DNA of 64,000 nt. Origin: Deferribacter desulfuricans SSM1 (GTDB lineage: Bacteria; Chrysiogenota; Deferribacteres; Deferribacterales; Deferribacteraceae). The position numbers and the translations under genes were made by a program. The stretch spans positions 372,001-436,000 of the forward strand of contig NC_013939.1 in the NCBI RefSeq assembly GCF_000010985.1. The letters are read 5' to 3'. Shown one piece after another: positions 7,394 through 14,434 of this stretch (positions within the stretch are counted from its first letter, which is position 1; every line of letters starts with the position of its first letter). Under the pieces are notes generated by a model. That model made no database searches. It worked only from the letters and a program-made list of their open reading frames with translations, and was not told the origin of the DNA.

Positions 7394-7447
7394 TTGACAG
7401 AAGGAGTAATTTTAGTATAACAGATTAAACTAATATTACTAAGTTTA
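7394..7447 (+). promoter_or_regulatory. Promoter plus inverted repeat before AAA ATPase 3
   Basis: TTGACA (7394-7399) and TATAAC (7416-7421) are spaced by 16 bp. An inverted repeat TAAACT/AGTTTA (7426-7431 and 7442-7447) begins 5 bp after the -10, over the expected transcription start, and could be an operator. The start codon is 19 bp further on. Confidence 0.5.
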
Positions 7448-7465
7448 GATTAGTGGAGTATACTA

Positions 7466-8671
7466 ATGAGCAGCTTGCTTGAAATAGCTATTAATCTTAC
7501 TGTGAATAAGCTAAAACAGCAGATTCCAAATTATAAGCGATTTTTATTTAATGACATAAAAAAGAGTGATTCTAAAATTATCGGTATTTATGGTGCAAGG
7601 GGGGTAGGTAAAACGACACTTATGTTACAGCTTCTAAGAGACTTGAATTTGCCTTTGCGTGAGACTGTTTATATTTCCTGTGATCATCCTGTATTTTCAG
7701 ATGTTTCTTTGTTTGATTTTCTTGAGGAGTTTAGTAAGAAAGGGGGGAAAATTGCATTTATTGATGAAATTCACAAAGCACCAGAATTTCAAGCCCATCT
7801 CAAATCTGTTTATGATTTTTTAGATATAAAAGTTATTTTTTCAGGTTCTTCTGCTGTGCAGATAACAAATCCTGATTTTACTCGTAGGTTTTCTATGTAC
7901 AGACTTCCTGCACTTTCATTAAGGGAATTTATTGAGTTAGAACTAAATATTTCATTGGAAAGTTATCATTTAGAAGAGATAATAAAAAACCACCAGGATA
8001 TAGCTTTAAAGATTATAAAAGAGCTGGGTAATGAAAAAATCTTAAAACTTTTTGGTGATTATCTGGAATATGGGGTATATCCTTTTTATCTAGAAGATAA
8101 AAAGAAATTTAAAGATAGATTGTCTGATTCTATAAATGCCACTTTATACACAGATTTAGCAGAAATATATAATATTCATCCTGAAAAAATAGTAACATTA
8201 AAAAAATTGTTAACAACTATTGCTGTTTCAGAACCTTTAGAATTATCTGTTGAAAATATTGCGAGTCTGACAGGCATTACAAAAGCTACACTATATAAAT
8301 ATATAGATTATCTTTCTATGGCTGAACTTATAATGTTCATACAAAATGAAGCCAAACGTTTTAAGTCTATAAGAAAACCAGATAAACTGTATTTAGCAAA
8401 TACCAATTTGTTAAATGCTTTATGTTTAAATGCTAAAAAAGGGACGGTGAGAGAAACGTTTTTTGCTTCAATGCTACGGTATATGCATTCTCTATACTAT
8501 TCAAATAAAGTGGATTTCTTGATAGATGAAACATATCTCTTTGAAGTGGGCGGGAAAAATAAAGATTTTTCGCAAGTTAAGGATAATAAAAATAGTTACC
8601 TTGCAATTGATGATATTGAGATAGGTTTTGAGCGAAAAATACCTTTGTGGCTTTTTGGTTTTTTGTATTGA
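7466..8671 (+). CDS. AAA ATPase, DUF4143-type (paralog 3)
   Basis: A 401-residue ATPase closely resembling the one at 3219. Walker A is GARGVGKTT (43-51), Walker B is IAFIDEIHK (96-104), then SGSSAVQI, TRRFSMYRLPALSLREFIE, an EYGVYPFYLE box, and a winged-helix-like segment (SLTGITKATLYKYIDYLSMAELI). The C-terminal part has RETFFASML, VDFLIDETYLFEVGGKNKD, and the terminal IPLWLFGFLY shared with paralog 1. Both genes have almost the same 3' end and are followed at once by octamers and the CGTGATTCGGG motif, so gene and repeat may have been copied together. GTGGAG about 9 nt before the ATG may serve as ribosome-binding site. Confidence 0.82.
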   Translation: MSSLLEIAINLTVNKLKQQIPNYKRFLFNDIKKSDSKIIGIYGARGVGKTTLMLQLLRDLNLPLRETVYISCDHPVFSDVSLFDFLEEFSKKGGKIAFIDEIHKAPEFQAHLKSVYDFLDIKVIFSGSSAVQITNPDFTRRFSMYRLPALSLREFIELELNISLESYHLEEIIKNHQDIALKIIKELGNEKILKLFGDYLEYGVYPFYLEDKKKFKDRLSDSINATLYTDLAEIYNIHPEKIVTLKKLLTTIAVSEPLELSVENIASLTGITKATLYKYIDYLSMAELIMFIQNEAKRFKSIRKPDKLYLANTNLLNALCLNAKKGTVRETFFASMLRYMHSLYYSNKVDFLIDETYLFEVGGKNKDFSQVKDNKNSYLAIDDIEIGFERKIPLWLFGFLY

Positions 8672-8672
8672 A

Positions 8673-8768
8673 TAACGTTAGAACGTTAAAACGTTGAAAC
8701 GTTGTAACGTAAATCGTGATTCGGGAAACGTGAAACGTAAATCGGGAAAAGTTAACCGTTGGATAGTT
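8673..8768. repeat. Octamer repeat junction 7
   Basis: Octamers (GTTAGAAC, GTTAAAAC, GTTGAAAC, GTTGTAAC) start 4 bp after the ATPase stop. They are followed by AAATCGTGATTCGGGAAACG and CGTAAATCGGGAAAAG, up to a TTAACCGTTGGA end. The layout copies junction 3. Confidence 0.85.
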
Positions 8769-8775
8769 CAAAATT

Positions 8776-8820
8776 CTAAGTTTTAAGTGCTAAGTGCTAA
8801 GTTTTAAGTGTTAAGTGCTG
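8776..8820. repeat. Heptamer tandem repeat
   Basis: About six 7-bp units alternate between TTTTAAG and TGCTAAG/TGTTAAG. This is a second short-period repeat type, different from the octamers and next to junction 7. It is the only copy in the window. Confidence 0.75.
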
Positions 8821-8881
8821 CAACAGTTTTTGGTTGAAAATATCTTGCTATTACATGTTGTAATAGTAAGTTTGTTGCCTA

Positions 8882-8910
8882 TTGACTCTCTATAAAACAA
8901 AGCTTATTTT
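8882..8910 (+). promoter_or_regulatory. Sigma70-type promoter of VapBC cassette
   Basis: TTGACT (8882-8887) and TATTTT (8905-8910) are spaced by 17 bp, about 30 bp before the antitoxin start. Confidence 0.45.
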
Positions 8911-8941
8911 ATTAAGTAAAGAAATATGAAGGAGACTTGTT

Positions 8942-9175
8942 ATGAGTATAGAAGTAATCGGAAAAATAAGTAGTAAAGGACAAATTACGATTCCAAAGAA
9001 AATTAGAGATTTACTTGGCACTGATATTATAAAGTTCAAAGTAGAAGACGATATAATTAAAATTGAACCTATTGAAGATGTAGCTGGCTTACTTTCTAAA
9101 TATGCCAAAAAAGGGGTATCTTTTGAGGAGGAAAGACAAACAGCATGGGAAAAGATAGGAGAAAAATATAGATGA
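8942..9175 (+). CDS. vapB: AbrB/MazE-family antitoxin (VapB)
   Basis: A 77-residue protein with an N-terminal AbrB/MazE swapped-hairpin DNA-binding domain: GKISSKGQITIPKKIRDLLG is the classic signature, continuing to FKVEDDIIKIEPI. The C-terminal 30 residues would cover the toxin. GAAGGAG lies 8 nt before the ATG. It overlaps the downstream PIN toxin gene by 4 bp (ATGA). It is expected to repress its own promoter, whose hexamers lie just upstream. Confidence 0.9.
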   Translation: MSIEVIGKISSKGQITIPKKIRDLLGTDIIKFKVEDDIIKIEPIEDVAGLLSKYAKKGVSFEEERQTAWEKIGEKYR

Positions 9176-9573
9176 AAAAAGTTATTTTTCTTGATACCAA
9201 TGTTATTTTAAGATATTTATTGAAAGATAAACCTGAACAATTTAATGAAATTAAAGAAACTTTTTCATTGTTAAAAACAGGAAAAATTAAAGGTTACATT
9301 TTATCAGAAGTTTTACTGGAGACCTATTACGTATTAGTTAGCTTTTACAATGTTCCCAAAGAAGAAGCGTTAATTAGTTTAAAGAAACTATTGTTGTATA
9401 AAGGGTTTATTGGAAAAGAAAAGGAAATATTATTAAATGCAATTGATTATGTTTTAAATAACCCTAAAGTAGGTTTACTTGATTGGGTATTGTGCTTGAA
9501 ATCCAAACAAAAAAATGGAGCTATTTTGACATTTGATAAAATATTAGCGAAAAATTGTAATAATAATTTATAA
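9172..9573 (+). CDS. vapC: PIN-domain toxin (VapC)
   Basis: A 133-residue PIN-domain RNase. The four acidic positions of the metal site are all present: D8 in FLDTNV, E46 in SEVLLE, D104 in LLDWVL and D122 in LTFDK. VapC toxins typically cut tRNA or rRNA. The length is typical and the active site looks intact, so this is likely a live toxin, unlike the RelE-like gene at 4939. It is the last cassette of the island and is followed 8 bp later by octamer junction 8. Confidence 0.9.
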   Translation: MKKVIFLDTNVILRYLLKDKPEQFNEIKETFSLLKTGKIKGYILSEVLLETYYVLVSFYNVPKEEALISLKKLLLYKGFIGKEKEILLNAIDYVLNNPKVGLLDWVLCLKSKQKNGAILTFDKILAKNCNNNL

Positions 9574-9580
9574 ATTAAAA

Positions 9581-9690
9581 AAGTGTAAACGTTAGAACGT
9601 TGAAACGTGCAAACGTTAAAACGTGTGAAAGTTAAAACGTTAATACGTTAGAAAGTAAACCGTGATTCGGGGATCGGGAAACGGTGGAAG
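9581..9690. repeat. Octamer repeat junction 8 (island right boundary)
   Basis: About ten units (GTGTAAAC, GTTAGAAC, GTTGAAAC, GTGCAAAC, GTTAATAC and others) are followed by AAACCGTGATTCGGGGATCGGGAAACGG. This marks the right edge of the island, 31 bp before the STT3 gene. Confidence 0.85.
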
Positions 9691-9720
9691 ATTTTATTCT
9701 ATAAAATTTGTGAGGTTGTT

Positions 9721-11703
9721 ATGGATAAAAAAGGTAAATTTATAATAGTTTTTTTGTTGATGATAGGTGTTTTTGTTTATTCGGCTTATGTAAGGATTGA
9801 TCAGTATAACAAGTGGAAAGAGCAAAGGAGTATTTATTTTGTAGAAAACTATCCTGCTATGACGACTCTTGATGCTTATTATTGGCTTAGATATGCTAAA
9901 GAGTATGATAATGGATTATATTATAAATCTGATAATGATACATTGAGATATTATCCAGATAGTCAACCTAAAAAAAGACCAGTACCATTTCTAAGTTTTT
10001 TGATAGCTAAGTTATCGAGTTTCACAAATAACAACTATTATTATGCAGGTCTTTTCTTAATTCCTATTTTAGCCTCACTTTTTATTATCCCTTTTTCACT
10101 TTATTTTTATTATGCTGGTTTCCCCTTTGGTGGGATTGTAGGTAGTTTTATTGGGACTTTTAGTTATATGTATTTTGTTAGAAGTTCAATGGGTAGAGTT
10201 GATACTGATTTGTTAAATATATTTTTCCCTACTTTAACATCTTTATTTATCTTTTTTGCAGCAAAATATGAAAATATTAAAAAGGTTTATTTTTATTCAG
10301 CTTTAAGTGGTCTTTCCATGCTATTTTTCTATTGGTGGTATTTTCACCCTGGCTTTACTTTAATATATTTTGGTGTTTTATTAGTTGTGTTATTTTTGGA
10401 AAAGAAACCAAAGGGATTAATTTTAAAAAGTGCAGGTTTGTTTATCCTTTTTAGTAATCCATTATACTTTTTTTATGGGATTTTTAATTTATTTGGATTT
10501 ATAAAAAATTATTTCACCATATCTAAAGAGAATTTAATTGGTTTCCCAAATATTTTACAGACGATAACTGAAGCTCAGCATAAGCCGATAAAAGAGGTTT
10601 TAGAGTACATCATAAATTCTCCATATTTATCTGTATTGGGATTAATAATATTTATTATTTTTGCTGCTTTAAAGTGGCGCAAATTTTTAGCTATAGCTCC
10701 ACTATTTTTACTTGGTTTACTTGCTTTTAAGAGCTCAAATAGATTTGTAATGTTTTTAGCCCCTTTTGCTGGTGCTGGCATTGGGATGATAATAGATTAT
10801 GTGGTGGAGTATGTTGAGAAAAATTTTAAAAAGATGAAGCCATTAAATATATATTTGGTTACTATTGCAGTTGTTGTACTACTATGTGTGGGACTTGGTA
10901 AGCTTACAGCAAAGGAATATGTGCCAAAGCCTTCAATAAATCCAGGGATAATAAAATCTTTTATTGAGATGAATAAGAAACTTGAAAAAGGTGCAATTTG
11001 GTCATGGTGGGATTATGGATATGCTATTGAGGATATTGTAGGATTCCCTGTTTATCATGATGGTGGCTCACAAGGCTCACCAAAAACTTATTTTATTGCA
11101 AAAAGTTTGATTACTGATAAGCAGAGTAAGCTTTATAGATATATTTCCTATTTTGATAATAACGGCATGAATGAGATTAAAGAGATGATTGAGGACAATA
11201 AATCCGCTCTAGATATTGTCAAGTATGTGGATAGCTATAAGGGGCTACCAAAAGGTAATAATTATGTATTATTTACTATGGATATGATTTCAAAATTTCC
11301 TGCATACAATTTTATTGGATCTTATAATTTTAATACTAAAACATCGCAAAAAGTGGTAGTTGCTCCTTTGAGATGTCAAAAGGTTGAAAAGGGTGTTTTC
11401 TATTGTGAAGGTAATAAAATTGATACAAACAGCGGTGTGATTAATGGTAAGATACCTATGAAACGGTTTGATATTTCAAAAGATGGTGGGCTTGTTTCAT
11501 CTAAAAATTATCCTTATGAGAGAGGGTACAATGCTGAACTAATATTAAAAGGGAACACAATTTTTTATCTTATTTTATGTGATGATAATTTTTACAATTC
11601 AAATTTCAATCAGATGTATTTGCTTGGTAAATACGATAAAAATTTATATGATGAGGTTTATAATAATTTCCCTTTTGCAAGGGTGTTTAAAGTTAAAAAA
11701 TAG
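9721..11703 (+). CDS. pglB: STT3/PglB-type oligosaccharyltransferase
   Basis: A 660-residue multi-pass protein of the STT3/PglB family, which moves a lipid-linked glycan onto Asn side chains of exported proteins. An N-terminal membrane segment is followed by the catalytic acidic residue D51 in TTLDAYYWLRYA. A second acidic pair is in SMGRVDTD. The external loop carries TITE (281-284), the TIXE motif of bacterial enzymes, and SNRFVMF has the sequon-binding Arg. The periplasmic domain carries WWDYG (429-433). Together these are the full set of PglB landmarks. Wzz lies convergent downstream and a WecA-like transferase upstream beyond the island. Substrate glycan and target proteins cannot be read from the window. 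Confidence 0.9.
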   Translation: MDKKGKFIIVFLLMIGVFVYSAYVRIDQYNKWKEQRSIYFVENYPAMTTLDAYYWLRYAKEYDNGLYYKSDNDTLRYYPDSQPKKRPVPFLSFLIAKLSSFTNNNYYYAGLFLIPILASLFIIPFSLYFYYAGFPFGGIVGSFIGTFSYMYFVRSSMGRVDTDLLNIFFPTLTSLFIFFAAKYENIKKVYFYSALSGLSMLFFYWWYFHPGFTLIYFGVLLVVLFLEKKPKGLILKSAGLFILFSNPLYFFYGIFNLFGFIKNYFTISKENLIGFPNILQTITEAQHKPIKEVLEYIINSPYLSVLGLIIFIIFAALKWRKFLAIAPLFLLGLLAFKSSNRFVMFLAPFAGAGIGMIIDYVVEYVEKNFKKMKPLNIYLVTIAVVVLLCVGLGKLTAKEYVPKPSINPGIIKSFIEMNKKLEKGAIWSWWDYGYAIEDIVGFPVYHDGGSQGSPKTYFIAKSLITDKQSKLYRYISYFDNNGMNEIKEMIEDNKSALDIVKYVDSYKGLPKGNNYVLFTMDMISKFPAYNFIGSYNFNTKTSQKVVVAPLRCQKVEKGVFYCEGNKIDTNSGVINGKIPMKRFDISKDGGLVSSKNYPYERGYNAELILKGNTIFYLILCDDNFYNSNFNQMYLLGKYDKNLYDEVYNNFPFARVFKVKK

Positions 11704-11766
11704 ATACTACTAAATAGAGCTAAATTATAAAGCAATAAGTTGTTTTTAAAAAAAAGTTAAAATTAT

Positions 11767-12642
11767 TCAAGAGGTAGTCAAATTATTACTGTTTGGTTCC
11801 TCTTTAAAACTCTTTACAAATTCAATAAAGAAAATCAAAAATATTGATAAAAATAAGCCTGTAACAAAAGCAACAGCAATAATTAAATTTTTCTTTGGCT
11901 TATAAGGGTTGTTTTTCTGATAGATTCTTCCTAGTATATTAGTTTTAGTAAAGTTTACAGGAGATAATTTGTATTCTAAGTCAATGATATTTAACTTTAT
12001 GTTTTTAATTTGGTTTTGATAAGAATTAATGGTATTTAATAATACTTGATATATAGCAGCATCTTTTACAGACTTTAATTGTTTATTTAACTCTGCAATT
12101 TGTTGTTCAAGTTCTCTTTGTGTTTTATTAAGCAAACTAATTTTTTCTTTTATGTTCTTTGTATAAGTATTTATTTTAGTATCTTCAATATCATTCAAAG
12201 TTTTTATAATTTTTTCTAAATAAGTGTTTGCACTTTTATTAGAGTAGTCCATAATCTTGACATTTAAAATATCGTTAGCTTTTTTGATTATGGATACATC
12301 AACTTGAGGGTACTTTATGTCTTCAGATTTCGAATTGTCAAATTTATTTTTTATTAATTCTACGGTAGCTTTTGGTTCTAATAAATAAATTTTATTATTA
12401 TTATTATTTATTACTGGTTTTATATATCCCATTTCTAGGCTAGCTTCTATTTGAAAAATTGGTTTTTTTATTGAAACATATATAAAAGCAAGTAGTGTAA
12501 TTAGTGTTGTAAATATTAAGATGAAATATTTATATCTTAATATAGTTTTAATTAAATCTCTAAGGTCAATTTCATCATCCTCATATGGTTGAATGGGTAC
12601 ATATTGAATTGGTATAATTTGCTGATTGTTTTTTTCTTCCAT
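11767..12642 (-). CDS. Wzz-type polysaccharide chain-length regulator
   Basis: A 291-residue inner-membrane protein with the Wzz/polysaccharide co-polymerase layout. A cytoplasmic N-terminus (DEIDLRDLIKTILRYKYFI) leads into a first membrane helix at about 40-58. A large periplasmic part follows, with coiled-coil-forming segments (LNKTQRELEQQIAELNKQLK). A second helix (LIIAVAFVTGLFLSIFLIFF) lies near residues 253-272. Before it stands the expected proline-rich NPYKPKK. It sets the length of a surface glycan such as O-antigen or capsule. It is encoded opposite to its neighbours and shares the upstream intergenic region with pstS. I cannot tell which polymerase it serves. Confidence 0.82.
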   Translation of the reverse strand: MEEKNNQQIIPIQYVPIQPYEDDEIDLRDLIKTILRYKYFILIFTTLITLLAFIYVSIKKPIFQIEASLEMGYIKPVINNNNNKIYLLEPKATVELIKNKFDNSKSEDIKYPQVDVSIIKKANDILNVKIMDYSNKSANTYLEKIIKTLNDIEDTKINTYTKNIKEKISLLNKTQRELEQQIAELNKQLKSVKDAAIYQVLLNTINSYQNQIKNIKLNIIDLEYKLSPVNFTKTNILGRIYQKNNPYKPKKNLIIAVAFVTGLFLSIFLIFFIEFVKSFKEEPNSNNLTTS

Positions 12643-12729
12643 GTTTTCCCTTAATTTTTCGTTTTTTTGTTATATAGCAAATAAGTTGATAAATTTCAAT
12701 AATTTGTTAAATATTTTAAATACACTACA

Positions 12730-12751
12730 TTTTACAAAAGTTTTACAAAAA
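12730..12751 (+). promoter_or_regulatory. Pho box upstream of pstS
   Basis: Two direct 11-bp repeats, TTTTACAAAAG and TTTTACAAAAA, are in tandem. The 11-bp period puts both on the same DNA face, as in PhoB/PhoP binding sites built on TTTACA/TTAACA words. The same repeat lies before pstC, and a phoB gene lies in the operon. The site is about 60 bp before the pstS start. Confidence 0.75.
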
Positions 12752-12811
12752 AGTGGAAAGTTTATAACATCTCTAGAGTAGAAAGGCACCATGAATATTT
12801 GGAGGTGCTTA

Positions 12812-13825
12812 ATGTACAAAAAAATTAGTATTTTGGTTTTAGGATTTATGTTTCTGGTTTCTTTTTCAATATTTGCAAAACAAAAGATAATTAATGGTGC
12901 AGGGGCCACTTTCCCTTATCCAGTCTATAGTGCTTGGGCGTATAAGTATTATAAAGAAACAGGTGTAAGACTTAATTATCAATCAATTGGATCTGGTGGT
13001 GGTGTTAGACAGATCAAAAACAGGACTGTGGATTTTGGTGCAAGTGATGCTCCTTTAACACCTGAAAAATTAAACGAGTATAAATTGTATCAGTTTCCTG
13101 CGATTATCGGTGGTGTTGTACCTGTTGTAAATATTAAAGGGTTAAAAGCTGGTGAGTTCAAGCTTACAAAGGGGATTCTTGCAAATATTTTTCTTGGGAA
13201 AATAACCAAATGGAATGACCCAGAAATTTCAAAAGTAAACCCCGGTGTAAAATTACCTGATGCTAAAATTACCGTTGTTCACAGATCTGATGGATCAGGG
13301 ACTACTGCAATTTTTACAAAATATTTAGCAGCAATTTCAGATGAATGGAAAAACAAAGTGGGTACTGGTAAATCTGTAAATTGGCCTGTTGGTATTGGCG
13401 GTAAGGGTAATGAAGGTGTAGCAAATTATGTAAAAAGGGTAAAAAACTCTATAGGTTATGTTGAGTTTGCTTATGCTAAAAATAACAAGCTAACCTATGT
13501 GTTGCTTGAAAATAAAGAAGGTAATTTCGTTGCACCATCATTTGATGCTTTCAAAGCTGCAGCAGCATTTGCAAACTGGGACAAAAAGAAAGGCTATTAT
13601 CTCTGGCTTGTAAATGCTCCTGGTAAGGATTCTTGGCCAATAGCAGGTGCTTCTTTTATCTTGCTTGCTAAAGAACAAGTGGAATCAAATAAGAGAGTTG
13701 TCAAATTTTATGATTGGGCATTTAAAAATGGTGATGAGATAGCAGAAAAACTTTTATATGTTCCTTTGCCTAAGAATTTAAAGGACAATATAAGAAATTA
13801 CTGGAGGGAATTAGGAATCTATTAA
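12812..13825 (+). CDS. pstS: Phosphate ABC transporter substrate-binding protein PstS
   Basis: A 337-residue periplasmic phosphate-binding protein. The N-terminus has a clear signal peptide (MYKKISILVLGFMFLVSFSIFA). The mature part opens with INGAGATFPYPVYSAW, the family hallmark, followed by IGSGGGVRQI, a D-FGASDAP phosphate loop, and VHRSDGSGTT. I chose the ATG at 12812 over 12791 because GGAGGT lies 6-7 nt before it and because the signal peptide starts there. It is transcribed on its own from a Pho box; a terminator and repeats separate it from pstC. It feeds phosphate to PstCAB. Confidence 0.95.
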   Translation: MYKKISILVLGFMFLVSFSIFAKQKIINGAGATFPYPVYSAWAYKYYKETGVRLNYQSIGSGGGVRQIKNRTVDFGASDAPLTPEKLNEYKLYQFPAIIGGVVPVVNIKGLKAGEFKLTKGILANIFLGKITKWNDPEISKVNPGVKLPDAKITVVHRSDGSGTTAIFTKYLAAISDEWKNKVGTGKSVNWPVGIGGKGNEGVANYVKRVKNSIGYVEFAYAKNNKLTYVLLENKEGNFVAPSFDAFKAAAAFANWDKKKGYYLWLVNAPGKDSWPIAGASFILLAKEQVESNKRVVKFYDWAFKNGDEIAEKLLYVPLPKNLKDNIRNYWRELGIY

Positions 13826-13835
13826 GCTGATAATT

Positions 13836-13913
13836 TGAGATTGCTTCGCTGGCGCTCGCAATGACCTGTTTCTCAGGCATCGCGAGGCAAAGTAAGTTGC
13901 CGAAGCAATCTCA
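13836..13913. repeat. REP-like palindromic element, copy 1
   Basis: A 78-bp imperfect palindrome with perfect 13-bp ends (TGAGATTGCTTCG … CGAAGCAATCTCA), and inner CGCTCGCAATGAC near the left arm versus GCATCGCGAGG in the right arm. It is more GC-rich than the surrounding DNA. It sits 10 bp after the pstS stop and may help terminate or stabilise that transcript. No protein is encoded. Confidence 0.85.
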
Positions 13914-14000
13914 TGTAAATTTCAGTAAGTTAGACCATTGTGTAGCAATATTAAAATGTTAGAAGTTGTTAATAAATCAAAAGTTAAGATACACTTCAAA

Positions 14001-14036
14001 AAGGTGTATGACAAGTTGTCATACACCTTTTTTTAT
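14001..14036 (+). terminator. Rho-independent terminator after pstS
   Basis: A 14-bp perfect stem, AAAGGTGTATGACA / TGTCATACACCTTT, with a 3-nt loop runs into a T-rich tail. It ends pstS transcription before the second Pho box. Confidence 0.88.
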
Positions 14037-14047
14037 TTTCAAAATTA

Positions 14048-14069
14048 TTTTACAAAAATTTTACAAAAA
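14048..14069 (+). promoter_or_regulatory. Pho box upstream of pstC
   Basis: TTTTACAAAAA occurs twice in perfect tandem (14048-14058 and 14059-14069), the same 11-bp unit as before pstS. It lies nearly 370 bp before pstC because REP-like elements occupy the interval. Confidence 0.72.
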
Positions 14070-14124
14070 TTTAATTCTTCTTTGATAAATAACTTCTAAA
14101 AGTCCTAATAGTATGAGATGTATT

Positions 14125-14379
14125 AGATTGCTTCGCTTACGCTCGCAATGACAGTTTGGCAGTCATAGCGAGGTAGTGTAAGCTGACGAGGCGATTTCAA
14201 ATAAGACGTTAAAGCTGGAGATTGCTTCGCTAACGTTTGCAATGACGGAGAATGGTCATTGCGAGGATGTGTAAGCTGATGAAGCGATCTCAAGTAGGGC
14301 GTTGAAGCAGGAGATTGCTTCACTTCGTTCGCAATGACAAAAGTGGTCATTGCGAGGAGCTAGAGCGACGAAGAAATCT
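14125..14379. repeat. Three tandem REP-like palindromic elements (copies 2-4)
   Basis: Three copies of the element seen at 13836 lie at 14125-14199, 14218-14292 and 14311-14379. Each opens with AGATTGCTTCGCT or a variant, has CGCAATGAC / GTCATTGCGAGG in the middle, and closes with GAAGCGATCTCA or a variant. Identity to each other is partial, so they are old or independent insertions. They fill the region between the pstC Pho box and pstC. A 75-codon minus-strand frame here is only a shadow of the repeats. The 609-bp gap 13826-14434 has no gene. Confidence 0.85.
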
Positions 14380-14434
14380 GGAAACGTAAGTAAATACTAC
14401 TGTGTAAGATACTTAATATGTAAAAAGGAGTTGT

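Larger units (their letters stand above)
1100..9690. other. Accessory island of repeat-separated cassettes
   Basis: Eight small transcription units (RelB/ParE-like pair, MNT/HEPN pair, AAA ATPase 1, Phd/RelE-like pair, AAA ATPase 2, orphan gene, AAA ATPase 3, VapBC pair) all lie on the + strand between the WecA-like gene and the STT3/PglB gene. Every one of the nine boundaries carries a GTTNNAAC octamer array. I saw no such array between genes downstream of 9690. The content is typical accessory genome. I see no integrase, transposase or flanking tRNA, so the mechanism of assembly is unknown. Confidence 0.6.

Noticed and set aside
1086-9690. Octamer arrays as CRISPR arrays
   Set aside because: Units are 8 bp, contiguous and degenerate; there are no unique spacers of constant length and no cas genes.
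1100-9690. Island as a classical integron or prophage
   Set aside because: No tyrosine recombinase, attC-like sites, phage structural genes or tRNA boundary in the window.
14123-14350. 75-codon minus-strand reading frame
   Set aside because: It lies fully inside the REP-like repeats and its protein repeats the same words; it is a shadow of the palindromic DNA.
13836-14379. Riboswitch in the pstC leader
   Set aside because: The structured region is made of REP-like repeats also found far from pst genes; no known riboswitch motif seen.
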